NCBI GenBank assembly: GCA_023630585.1
Contig: CM042566.1
Span: 12,840,754 to 12,904,753 of the forward strand
DNA from: Cranoglanis bouderius
Lineage: Eukaryota > Chordata > Actinopteri > Siluriformes > Cranoglanididae
Direction of reading: 5' to 3'
Length of the DNA: 64,000 nucleotides
Shown here in pieces: positions 46,958 to 56,501 of the stretch (its first letter is position 1; every line of letters begins with the position of its first letter). The notes beneath the pieces are model-generated. The model searched no databases. It worked only from the letters and a program-made list of their open reading frames with translations, and had not been told where the DNA came from. The position numbers were made by a program, and so were the translations under genes.

Positions 46958-46961
<4 letters not shown>

Positions 46962-47647
46962 AGGTCGCGCGAAAAGCGCGACTTCAATTACCAGAACCCT
47001 CATTCACACACTCCACACTACATTTCCCAGCAAGCTCGGCGGCCTACAAACATGGCCACCAGGGACTGCAACACCCAAAGCACCCACACACTACCACGGT
47101 CACAATCACCTTCCTTCTAATCCCGCACACCTGTCTTCAATCTCACTAGCACTGTATTTAAGGACTTTTGTGTTACAGGTTGGACGCGAAGTATTGTTTG
47201 TTTTCCCAAATCTTACCTTACTGAGCAATTGAATTCTGGACTGATTCTCACGGCATTGACCTTTAAGCTAAGTACCTTGGATTCCGACTTCCTCTAAAGC
47301 CCTCTTTCTGTTTACACATCTCGGTGATAATTTTACGTGCACTTGTGTCTGATTTTCTGTTAGCGCTGTGTAGTTAGCACACTTTATGTAGTGACCACTA
47401 TTTATGTTAAGGGTGTTAATTTCCGGATGCTGTTTTTCCGTTTTTCCTTTCTGTTGATAAGTGTGTGTTTTTTACTGCTAGCGCTAACGATTTGAGAGTG
47501 TGTATAAACTTTGCCACGATATCCCGCGAAGTCTCGAAGCCTTCTAAAAGCTTTTGTGTTACCCTGTGTCCTTTCCACATGTGTGCTGAATAAAGTGACG
47601 AAGTTTTTGACCGCAACTGTGTCCAGCCTTCTTCTGGTGACATAACA
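46958..47647 (+). repeat. 5' LTR of the Gag-zinc finger element
   Basis: 690 bp, begins TGTTAGG and ends TAACA. A TATTTAA box near 47154 lies about 30 bp before GCGAAGTATT (47186-47195), the likely start of the RNA. AATAAA near 47591 may direct polyadenylation. A 7-bp-stem hairpin (GTCGCGC, 5-nt loop, GCGCGAC) occupies 46964-46982. Confidence 0.92.
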
Positions 47648-47659
47648 GAATACTTCGCC
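47648..47659 (+). promoter_or_regulatory. self-complementary primer binding site
   Basis: GAATACTTCGCC directly follows the LTR. Its AATACTTCGC core is the exact reverse complement of GCGAAGTATT inside the LTR, placed about 30 bp after the TATA box. This is the arrangement of Tf1/sushi-type self-priming, where the RNA's own 5' end primes minus-strand DNA instead of a tRNA. The same site occurs in the chromovirus at 22183-22195. Confidence 0.75.
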
Positions 47660-47664
47660 TCTAA

Positions 47665-50364
47665 ATGGATGCAGCGGGGAAAGTAAGGGCACGCGCCATG
47701 CCACACCACGCCACATTTAAAATGCCTGCAAACAATTCAATTTTTTTCCCCCAATGGACGTTTGTTTATCCCCCCGATGAGTTTGATGGCTTTTCCACCT
47801 GGCCACAGTGCTTCTGTTTGCAGGCACAGATTTATTTCCTGAGTTTGGAGGACCCCAAGCCCGACGAGAAACAATGGGTGGGGTTCCTCCTCTCTCGTTT
47901 GGTCGGCTCTGCTCGCCAATGGGCAGAGCTTCACCTTGCCAGTGGATCCATGAAGTTCAAAACAGTTTTGGGCTTTGTGGATCTACTGGTCCAGGTGTTT
48001 GGAAGCCCAGACTTCCAACCCGACCTCAGGACCTTTTTGGGGAAGGACCGTCTGGGCGACCGACCTAACCACTCATTCCTGGAATATTATGGGGGTAAGC
48101 GGGCTAACGTGGCGGCCTGCTCCTCACATCCCCAAAACCAGGAGTGTTCCACCGAGGGATGCACCCGCCCAGCCGTCCTGCAGTGCCCCACCTGCAGGAA
48201 CCAGGGAGTAAGGAGCAGCTTCTTCTGCTCCCAAAACTGTTTCAAGGGCAGCTGGCGGGTGCATAAGCGGCTCCACCAGCGGGCACCCTCAGAGCTCCAG
48301 CAGGAGACCCAGCAGGAGGTCTTCTCAGCGGAGCTGCAACTGGAGGTTAACCAGGCGACCTCCAGCCCCGAGCTCCAGCCGGAGACCCGGCAGGAAGTCT
48401 CCACAGCGGAGCTGCAACTCCCGCCGGAGACCCAGCAGGAAGTCTCCACAGCGGAGCGGCAACTGGAGGTTAACATGGCGACCTCCAGCCCCGAGCTCCA
48501 GACGGAGACCCAGCAGGAAGTCTCCACAGCGGAGCTGCAACTGGAGGTTAACATGGCGACCTCCAGCCCCGAGCTCCAGCCGGAGACCCAGCAGGAAGTC
48601 TCCACAGCGGAGCTGCAACTGGAGGTTAACATGGCGACCTCCAGCCCCGAGCTCCAGCAGGAGACCCAGCAGGAAGTCTCCACAGCGGAGCTGCAACTGG
48701 AGGTTAACATGGCGATCTCCAGCCCCGAGCTCCAGCCGGAGACCCAGCAGGAAGTCTCCACAGCGGAGCTGCAACTGGAGGTTAACATGGCGACCTCCAG
48801 CTCCGAGCTCCAGCCGGAGACCCAGCAGGAGGTCTCCACAGCGGAGCTGCAACTGGAGGTTAATATGGCGACCTCCAGCCCCGAGCTCCAGCAGGAGACC
48901 CAGCAGGAGGTCTTCTCAGCGGAGCTGCAACTGGAGGTTAACATGGCGACCTCCAGCCCCGAGCTCCAGCCGGAGACCCAGCAGGAAGTCTCCACAGCGG
49001 AGCTGCAACTGGAGGTTAACATGGCGACCTCCAGCCCCGAGCTCCAGCCGGAGACCCAGCAGGAAGTCTCCACAGCGGAGCTGCAACTGGAGGTTAACAT
49101 GGCGACCTCCAGCCCCGAGCTCCAGCCGGAGACCCAGCAGGAAGTCTCCACAGCGGAGCTGCAACTGGAGGTTAACATGGCGACCTCCAGCCCCAAGCAG
49201 CAGCCAGCGAATAAAGAGGAAACCTCTCCTGGCCTGCTCGTCTCAGAGGTTCTAGAAGAAACCTCCACTCCAAGCCCATGTCCAGATTTCAATCCTGCTC
49301 CCAATCCAGTTCTCACCCTGGTTCCCAGTCCGGTTCCTACTCTGGTTCTCGATCCTGTTCCCAGTCCGGTTCCTACTCCGGTTCTCAATCCAGTTCTCAG
49401 TCCTGTTCCCAATCCAGTTCTCAGTCCTGCTCCCAATCCAGTTCTCACCCTGGTTCCCAGTCCGGTTCCTACTCTGGTTCTCGATCCTGTTCCCAGTCCG
49501 GCTCCCAGTCCTGTTCTCAGTCTGGTTCCCAATCCTGCTCCCAGTCCTGCTCCCAGTCCTGCTCCCAATCCGGTTTCAAGCCCCATTACCAATCATTTCC
49601 CAAGTCCAGTTTCTGATTTTTATGAGGGGTACATGGGTTTAATTTCGGGATGGGTGTTAGCCCTCCTCCTCAGTGCAGAGGGTGTTTTCACTCCCAGCTC
49701 CACTCATAACCCAGCTCACTCCTCAGTCTCCAGCCCTGTCTCCTCCTCAGTCTCCAGCCTTGTCTCCTCCTCAGTCTCCAGCCCTGTCTCCTCCTCAGTC
49801 TCCAGCCCTGTCTCCTCCCCAGTCTCCAGCCCTGTCTCCTCCTCAGTCTCCAGCCCTGTCTCCTCCTCAGTCTCCAGTCCTGTCTCCTCCTCAGTCTCCA
49901 GCCCTGTCTCCTCCTCTGTCTCCAGCCCTGTCTCCTCCTCTGTCTCCAGCCCTGTCTCCTCCTCTGTTTCCAACCCAACTCACTCCACTATCTCCTCCTC
50001 TGTTTCCAACCCTGTCTCCTCCTCTGTTTCCAACCCAACTCACTCCACTGTCTCTAATCCAGGAGCTGAAGCAGGTTCCAGGCAGAGCGCCAGGTCACGC
50101 GCGGCTCGGAGATCCGGGCCCAGCACCAGGTCACGCGCAGCTCGGAGTTCCAGGCCGAGCACCAGGTCACGCGCAGCTCGGAGACCCAGGCCGAGCACCA
50201 GGTCACGCGCAACCCCGAGACCCAGGCCGAGCATCAGATCACGCGCTACTCCACGATCCAGGCCGAGCATAAGTCCTCGTCCAAGTCCTCGTCCAAGTCC
50301 TCGTCCAAGTCCTCGTCCAAGTCCTCGTCCAAGTCCTCGTCACAACACGGTCGACTCTGGCTGA
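47665..50364 (+). CDS. Gag N-lobe / MetAP1-type C6H2 zinc finger / tandem-repeat fusion protein, 899 aa
   Basis: Intact frame from ATG 47665 to TGA. Residues ~29-143 resemble the N-terminal half of a Ty3-type Gag capsid (PPDEFDGFSTW, SRLVGSARQWAEL, VFGSPDF). Residues 161-204 form a Cys6-His2 finger with spacing C-x4-C-x7-C-x2-C-x10-C-x3-C-x7-H-x3-H, and LQCPTC, FCSQNCFKGSW and HKRLH, as in the N-terminal ribosome-associated finger of methionine aminopeptidase 1. From ~208 to ~510 come eleven or so 26-residue repeats (ELQPETQQEVSTA / ELQLEVNMATSSP). After that come Pro/Val-rich, Ser/Val-rich (SSVSSPVSS) and Arg-rich (RSRAAR, RPSP) repeats. There is no CCHC knuckle or protease. The gag start and the MDAA first residues are shared with the chromovirus gag at 22179. 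The function of the finger here is unknown. Confidence 0.85.
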   Translation: MDAAGKVRARAMPHHATFKMPANNSIFFPQWTFVYPPDEFDGFSTWPQCFCLQAQIYFLSLEDPKPDEKQWVGFLLSRLVGSARQWAELHLASGSMKFKTVLGFVDLLVQVFGSPDFQPDLRTFLGKDRLGDRPNHSFLEYYGGKRANVAACSSHPQNQECSTEGCTRPAVLQCPTCRNQGVRSSFFCSQNCFKGSWRVHKRLHQRAPSELQQETQQEVFSAELQLEVNQATSSPELQPETRQEVSTAELQLPPETQQEVSTAERQLEVNMATSSPELQTETQQEVSTAELQLEVNMATSSPELQPETQQEVSTAELQLEVNMATSSPELQQETQQEVSTAELQLEVNMAISSPELQPETQQEVSTAELQLEVNMATSSSELQPETQQEVSTAELQLEVNMATSSPELQQETQQEVFSAELQLEVNMATSSPELQPETQQEVSTAELQLEVNMATSSPELQPETQQEVSTAELQLEVNMATSSPELQPETQQEVSTAELQLEVNMATSSPKQQPANKEETSPGLLVSEVLEETSTPSPCPDFNPAPNPVLTLVPSPVPTLVLDPVPSPVPTPVLNPVLSPVPNPVLSPAPNPVLTLVPSPVPTLVLDPVPSPAPSPVLSLVPNPAPSPAPSPAPNPVSSPITNHFPSPVSDFYEGYMGLISGWVLALLLSAEGVFTPSSTHNPAHSSVSSPVSSSVSSLVSSSVSSPVSSSVSSPVSSPVSSPVSSSVSSPVSSSVSSPVSSSVSSPVSSSVSSPVSSSVSSPVSSSVSNPTHSTISSSVSNPVSSSVSNPTHSTVSNPGAEAGSRQSARSRAARRSGPSTRSRAARSSRPSTRSRAARRPRPSTRSRATPRPRPSIRSRATPRSRPSISPRPSPRPSPRPSPRPSPRPSPRHNTVDSG
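48285..49190 (+). repeat. 78-bp coding tandem repeat, about 11 units
   Basis: Units of 78 bp (26 codons) alternate ELQPETQQEVSTA with ELQLEVNMATSSP. Units are nearly identical, with a few substitutions (N to Q, T to I, P to Q or S) and one irregular pair near 48360-48470. Because 78 is a multiple of 3, the opposite strand also stays open for about 500 codons; I regard that as a by-product. Confidence 0.9.
49690..50345 (+). repeat. short coding tandem repeats (Ser/Val, then Arg-rich)
   Basis: 30-bp units encoding SSVSSPVSS variants run from about 49720 to 50040. Next come 36-bp units encoding RSRAARRPRPST variants (about 50090-50270), then 12-bp units encoding RPSP (about 50272-50340). The Arg-rich end is strongly basic. 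Confidence 0.85.
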
Positions 50365-50492
50365 GGGACATTAAATTGCACCAGCCTCGGTTCCAGGGGG
50401 GCAGATGTGCTAATCTTGCCCAGGGGTCCGGGTCCGCCAGAACGGACAAAACTTGCGGCGCGTCGGGAGCCGCGCCTTTGGGGGGGGGGCTC

Positions 50493-51178
50493 TGGTAGGT
50501 CGCGCGAAAAGCGCGACTTCAATTACCAGAACCCTCATTCACACACTCCACACTACATTTCCCAGCAAGCTCGGCGGCCTACAAACATGGCCACCAGGGA
50601 CTGCAACACCCAAAGCACCCACACACTACCACGGTCACAATCACCTTCCTTCTAATCCCGCACACCTGTCTTCAATCTCACTAGCACTGTATTTAAGGAC
50701 TTTTGTGTTACAGGTTGGACGCGAAGTATTGTTTGTTTTCCCAAATCTTACCTTACTGAGCAATTGAATTCTGGACTGATTCTCACGGCATTGACCTTTA
50801 AGCTAAGTACCTTGGATTCCGACTTCCTCTAAAGCCCTCTTTCTGTTTACACATCTCGGTGATAATTTTACGTGCACTTGTGTCTGATTTTCTGTTAGCG
50901 CTGTGTAGTTAGCACACTTTATGTAGTGACCACTATTTATGTTAAGGGTGTTAATTTCCGGATGCTGTTTTTCCGTTTTTCCTTTCTGTTGATAAGTGTG
51001 TGTTTTTTACTGCTAGCGCTAACGATTTGAGAGTGTGTATAAACTTTGCCACGATATCCCGCGAAGTCTCGAAGCCTTCTAAAAGCTTTTGTGTTACCCT
51101 ATGTCCTTTCCACATGTGTGCTGAATAAAGTGACGAAGTTTTTGACCGCAACTGTGTCCAGCCTTCTTCTGGTGACAT

Positions 51179-51182
<4 letters not shown>
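50493..51182 (+). repeat. 3' LTR of the Gag-zinc finger element
   Basis: 690 bp, the same length as the 5' copy. The differences I can see are the third base (G for T) and one G-to-A change near 51102. The last bases run into (TA)n at 51183. Confidence 0.92.
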
Positions 51183-51260
<78 letters not shown>

Positions 51261-51322
51261 ATATATAGATATAGATATATAGAGATAGATAGATAGATAT
51301 AGATAGATAGATAGATAGATAG
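51183..51322. repeat. (TA)n then (GATA)n microsatellite, right half
   Basis: TA run to 51242, then GATATA and GATA units. The continuation of the array split by the LTR element. Confidence 0.95.
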
Positions 51323-51596
51323 TATTGACTACTATTTTCCTTGTGCTCTATAAAAATTAAGTCAGCATTATCTGTATCATGTGACCATTAATTTAATTGT
51401 ATTTTTTATTTATTTGTATTTTTATCTTAAATCTTGATAAAAAATTGTGTCTAATCTAGTCAAATAAAATTAGATTATCAGAGTAATCAAAATAAGCAAA
51501 GTGTATGTGTGGGTTGTTCATTGTTATGAGAGATCAGACCACCACATTCCCTTCCCCCAAGTTTGAAATACCCCAACTCCCATCCCCCAGTAATCA

Positions 51597-51597
<1 letters not shown>

Positions 51598-51661
<64 letters not shown>
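51598..51661. repeat. (CA)n microsatellite
   Basis: About 31 uninterrupted CA units. Confidence 0.97.
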
Positions 51662-51662
<1 letters not shown>

Positions 51663-51764
51663 CTTCAGACCCTTTCAAAATCTAACCTACAACACAATAT
51701 GATAGGCTACATTTGGAAAATATTTCTATTTCAAAATAACAACAGCATCAATACTACTACTACT

Positions 51765-51766
<2 letters not shown>

Positions 51767-51810
<44 letters not shown>

Positions 51811-51811
51811 G
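51767..51811. repeat. (AAT)n microsatellite
   Basis: About 15 AAT units following short ACT units. Confidence 0.95.
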
Positions 51812-52423
51812 CCAGGTTTGGGTTTGCAAAACTCTCAGATTAACATTAAATGGATTCAAATAAGAATATTCATCTTAAAATTAGCTAGTTATGATCATGG
51901 TTCTGTGAGCCCTATATAACCTCCAGGAGGCAATGTGTTATCACCTGAATACCAACTTGTGCATGTGAGAATGCATGTTAAGATTTTCCAACAAGTAATG
52001 TATAATGCAGTATTCACCATAAAGGCTGCTATCATACAGTAATTATTTGCTATAATCTTAGCAAGGAACATTGGCATTTAAACAGGGTTCACAGAACCAT
52101 TCTTCCTAACCACCAGGGGTGGTGTGTAACACCTAGATAATATCTGCCAAGAATTTCACAAGCAAAAGGACTCACTTTAGAACTACTCTGAAAAGTGCTC
52201 AGAGATGACTATTGCACCCACACAACAAGGAGGGGTGATGCTAAATTGTGACTCATTAGGAGAAGATGCTACTCTTAAAGTTGCATGTTACAGTAAGGAC
52301 TGGGCATCCACCCTGTCTATAGATTAAGGTCTAATGAAGTTCACCACCCAGTGGGCTAACCTCTACTTAGACATAGGAGCCCTCTGTATCTTACCATCAA
52401 CAGCAAATAAACAGCTCATCTAA

Positions 52424-53098
52424 AGCCATGTTCACACCTACAATAGCATGTGTCCTGGGTGATCGGATCACATGTGGACAGCTGAGATGCACAGCGATTC
52501 AAACATGCCATTATGGATGCATTTCCAGCGACCACTTGTGATTGGATTTCATACAATTCCACTGAAGATGCACATTTCTTATGTCAGTCTTCAGCTGCAT
52601 TTATTTTCAGGCAGAAATGTCCCATGAATCATATCTCATGAAGCTGTACAGACTGTTTCAAACATTTTAATCACATGGTCTGCTAACAAAACATATTAAT
52701 AAATGAGAGATGAGATGACCAATGAAGCTATGAAAAGCAGCTGCTTTCGTGACTGCTGTTATAGCATTGTCTTTATCCATTAGCCGAGCAGCAGAGAGCT
52801 CTACAGTTCAGCGTGATTTCCAAACAGTCCTGCATTGATTCCATATTTCTTGCTAGGGCAATGACACAGTCTATTAGTTGGCCCCTACACTGCTGTCTGG
52901 GGTGCATTGAGAAGCATTCACCTTCACACTACAGTACAAATGTACTATATGCGTCCCAGACCACCTCCAAATGTGGTTTGAATGATCGGATCACACATCT
53001 TCGAGGCACATTTGACTCTGTTCACACCTGTACTTAGTACTGCTCACTTACGATCCGATCACCCTGTATGCCTGTTAATGCTAGGTGTGAATGGGGCC
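52424..53098. mobile_element. Harbinger-like MITE
   Basis: 675 bp with inverted ends AGCCATGTTCACACCTACAA and TAGGTGTGAATGGGGCC, and TAA on both sides (52421-52423, 53099-53101), matching the 3-bp duplication of PIF/Harbinger elements. Internal motifs GTGATCGGATCAC and ACGATCCGATCAC are also mirrored. Confidence 0.65.
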
Positions 53099-53101
53099 TA
53101 A

Positions 53102-55060
53102 GAAACAAGTGGCTCCCAACTAGTCTAAATAAGAAGATAGGACAACATTCTGCTGACTTACCCTTCAAGGCAGCAAGTTCAATAGACTGATTCACAAGAT
53201 TGATAATATTATCTTTGGCAGAAACCTTGATTCAGCCACAAGGTCACTCCAGGCAAGGTAAGTCCAGAGCATACCACTCCCCAATGCTCTTAGTCACTAT
53301 AGAAGTGACTATTAGCTGGAAGACAATTTACAAGATTCCCACTTTACTCATAAGCAGAACTTTAAGGGGTTCTATAACCAAGGGAACATGGCTGATGGCA
53401 TTACTTTGTCCCCTTTAGAAAGGCAGTAATAAGCTTATGGGACCCTAGAGAGATGCCATCCATGGTGCTGTTGTGCAAGGGCTGTTGCATACACCTTTAG
53501 GGTACATGTGGACTTGCCACCGTTTAGCAATACCTTGGGAAATGTCAAAATCCTATGAATTAGACAAAGCACAGGGTTAGCCAATAAGGTGAACACAATT
53601 TGCAGGAAAATTTCCACTTAAGGGCATACATGGCCCTTGTATGTAAGCATACAAGAGGTTCTTGCATTCATAACTTTTTCCTAGATTGATAGATTGTAGT
53701 CCACAGCTGGTGATTCAGTTCTAAAGGTCAGACCCTCAGACACAGGCAACCTGGCTGAGGGTGCCAAATCTCCCTCTCGATAACCAGTGAAAGCAGCATT
53801 GGGAAGTTCTTGTAGGCCATCTTGAAACCACAAGTAGGACTTTGTGGACTAGTTGCTAAGTCCTTCACAGAATTGGAAGAATCAGCAGTAGAGAAGGCAA
53901 AGTGGTGAGGGCAGTTGTAGTCCAGGGTACCCTGTCCAAGCAGGATGTCTGAATGTGCTAGAGAGACCCATATCCAGCAATGTGTTAACATAGCACTGCT
54001 GAAGAGCTCCACCTATGCTCTACTAAACATATCTGGGTTATCACCACAACACACAACATTCTGTATGTTGTTCACTAGTGAGTATTTGTATCTTTAGTTT
54101 ACTGCTGGTTGCCATGGTTTCCCTGGTATAATATGGCCATGTCTATAGAATGCGCAGCTATAGAACATATACAAAATCAACTATTTGAAAAAAAGTAATG
54201 TCTTCCTACTTAAATTCAGATGCATTCTTGTTAAAACATCTGAAGGAAACTGCTTGTGTATAAATAGGATCTATTCAGTGCATCACTGTCTATAGTGTCA
54301 GAATGATCTTAAAACAATGGTTTGTTCTTTGCAATCATTATCACCTATTTGCTGGGCTTAAAGTGCCTGATGCACTCAAAGAGAACAGTAAAACCACTGG
54401 CACTGTTCTTCTTTACGCAACTCTAATATACTGTATCAAGCTCATAGCACCACATCAAGTACCACAGACTGGCTCAGGAATTAATCAAATGCAGATAATG
54501 CTTCACCTTGGAGGAAAAAAAAGAAGTGCCCCACCTTCCCTCACTCAAATTTGCTGTAGCCATATCACTTTGTGTTGCTAATGGTCACTCTGCCTCCTGT
54601 CACTGTAGATTGCCAGCTTTTATTGAAAAGGAAGTGCTGCTCCTGACGTCAATGGGTATCTGATACATTGAGGGTGCTTGAGCTCCAGAGGATGTTAGTG
54701 GCCATCAGGGAAGACAAGGCTGCTTGAAAAAGCACCCATGTCACTAGCAAAAAGCCAAAAGGCACGACTTGGAATTGGAATGCTTATCCTTGGAATGCAA
54801 ACTTTAAGAAGCATCACCCACTGTTTTTCAGGGCAATGGAAACATGAAAATAAGCATTCCACTGGCCCACAGATGTAAACTGGCCCAGTGGCTGAATGTT
54901 GGGCTGAGAGATGAATAAATGCGAGGCCCCAAAAAGCTGGGACAGTGGCATAACTGTAGTTTGTATCTCTGTGACATTGTCATCAGGACCCACTGATTTG
55001 ATGTAGTTGCCATCCAATGAGCACTATAAAACACCTCATTGCTTACCTCTCCACTTCAGG
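53102..55060. other. no gene recognised; old repeat-like sequence
   Basis: Short frames only, no conserved motif. Several phrases look like decayed transposon interior, but I cannot name the family. Confidence 0.4.
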
Positions 55061-55062
55061 TA

Positions 55063-56501
55063 CAGTGGGGGGAAAAAGTATTTGATCCCCTGCTGATTTT
55101 GTATGTTTGCCCACTGACAAAGAAATGATCAGTCTATAATTTTAATAGTAGGTGTATTTTAACAGTGAGAGACAGAATAAAAACAAAAAAATCCAGAAAA
55201 ACACATTTCAAAAAAGTTATAAATTGATTTGCATTTTAATGAGGGAAATAAGTATTTGATCCCCTATCAATCAGCAAAATTTCTGGCTCCCAGGTGTCTT
55301 TTACACAGGTAACGAGCTGAGATTAGGAGCACTCTCTTAAAGGGAGTGCTCCTAAGCTCAGCTTGTTACCTGTATAAAAGACGCCTGTCCACAGAAGCAA
55401 TCAATCAATCAGATTCCAAACTCTCGACCGTGACCAAGACCAAAGAGCTGTCCAAGGGGCTCCATGCAAGATCTCACCTCGTGGAGTTTCAATGATCATG
55501 AGAATGGTGAGAAATCAGCCCAGAACTACATGGGAGGATCTTGTTAATGATCTCAAGGCAGCTGGGACCATAGTCACCAAGAAAACAATTGGTAACACAC
55601 TACGCTGTGAAGGACTGAAATCCTGCAGCGCCCGCAAGGTCCCCCTGCTCAAGAAAGCACATGTACAGGCCCATCTGAAGTTTGCCTGAATGATTCAGAG
55701 GAGAACTGGGTGAAAGTGTTGTGGTCAGATGAGACCAAAATCGAGCTCTTTGGCATCAACTCAACTCGCCGTGTTTGGAGGAGGAGAAATGCTGCCTATG
55801 ACCCCAAGAACACCATCCCCACCGTCAAACATGGAGGTGGGAACATTATGCTTTGGGGGTGTTTTTCTGCTAAGGGGACAGGACAACTGCACCGCATCAA
55901 AGGGACGATGGATGGGGCCATGTACCGTCAAATCTTGGATGAGAACCTCCTTCCCTCAGCCAGGGCATTGAAAATGTGTCATGGATGGGTATTCCAGCAT
56001 GACAATGACCCAAAACACACAGCCAAGGCAACAAAGGAGTGGCTCAAGAAGAAGCACATTAAGGTCCTGGAGTGGCCTAGCCAGTCTCCAGACCTTAATC
56101 CCATAGAAAATCTGTGGAGGGAGCTGAAGGTTCGAGTTGCCAAACGTCAGCCTCGAGACCTTAATGACTTGGAGAGGATCTGCAAAGAGGAGTGGGACAA
56201 AATCCCTCCTGAGATGTGTGCAAACCTGGTGGCCAACTACAAGAAACGTCTGACCTCTGTGATTGCCAACAAGGGTTTTAACACCAAGTACTAAGTCGAA
56301 GGGGTCAAATACTTATTTCACTCATTAAAATGCAAATCAATTTATAACTTTTTTGAAATGCATTTTTCTGGATTTTTTTGTTTTTATTCTGTCTCTCATT
56401 GTTAAAATACACCAACCATTAAAATTATAGACTGATCATTTCTTTGTCAGTGGGAAAACGTACAAAATCAGCAGGGGATCAAATACTTTTTTCCCCCACT
56501 G
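55063..56501 (+). mobile_element. Tc1/mariner element, N-terminally deleted transposase
   Basis: 1,439 bp flanked by TA, ends CAGTGGGGGGAAAAAGTATT with ~200-bp inverted repeats. Same family as 40341-41474 but opposite strand, and it keeps the catalytic part that copy lost. Confidence 0.92.
55492..56294 (+). pseudogene. Tc1 transposase lacking DNA-binding N-terminus
   Basis: Near 55455 the N-terminal start fuses by deletion to APCKISPR-equivalent sequence, so the first helix-turn-helix is gone. 55492-55689 (IMRMVRNQPRTTWEDLVNDL) is followed by an early stop at about 55687. 55710-56294 is an open 194 codons with LWSDETKIELFG, FQHDNDPKHTAKATKEW and PDLNPIENLW, that is a full set of DDE residues. 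Confidence 0.85.

Larger units (their letters stand above)
46958..51182 (+). mobile_element. Non-autonomous Ty3/gypsy-type LTR element carrying a Gag-zinc finger fusion
   Basis: 4,225 bp element with two 690 bp LTRs that differ at only about two positions by eye, so insertion is recent. It sits in a (TA)n array with probable ATATA duplication. Order: LTR, primer site, one 899-codon frame (47665-50364), G-run polypurine tract (about 50481-50490), LTR. There is no protease, reverse transcriptase, RNase H or integrase. LTR ends and leader resemble the chromovirus at 17334-22807, which has the needed enzymes, so this looks like a partner moved in trans. Confidence 0.9.

Noticed and set aside
46799..46987. 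Frames with IYIYIY runs
   Set aside because: Translations of (TA)n microsatellites; the same applies near 1456-1647 and 32404-32586.
48095..48141. Intron between Gag part and zinc finger
   Set aside because: Only 47 bp from GT to AG, below the usable size for a vertebrate intron, and the frame is open through it.
48087..49592. 501-codon open frame on the minus strand
   Set aside because: It is the mirror of the 78-bp coding repeat; repeat length is a multiple of 3, so all frames without a stop in one unit stay open. No recognisable domain.
49278..50272. Second plus-strand frames rich in Ser/Gln and Pro
   Set aside because: Shifted readings of the same short repeats; no independent start context or domain.
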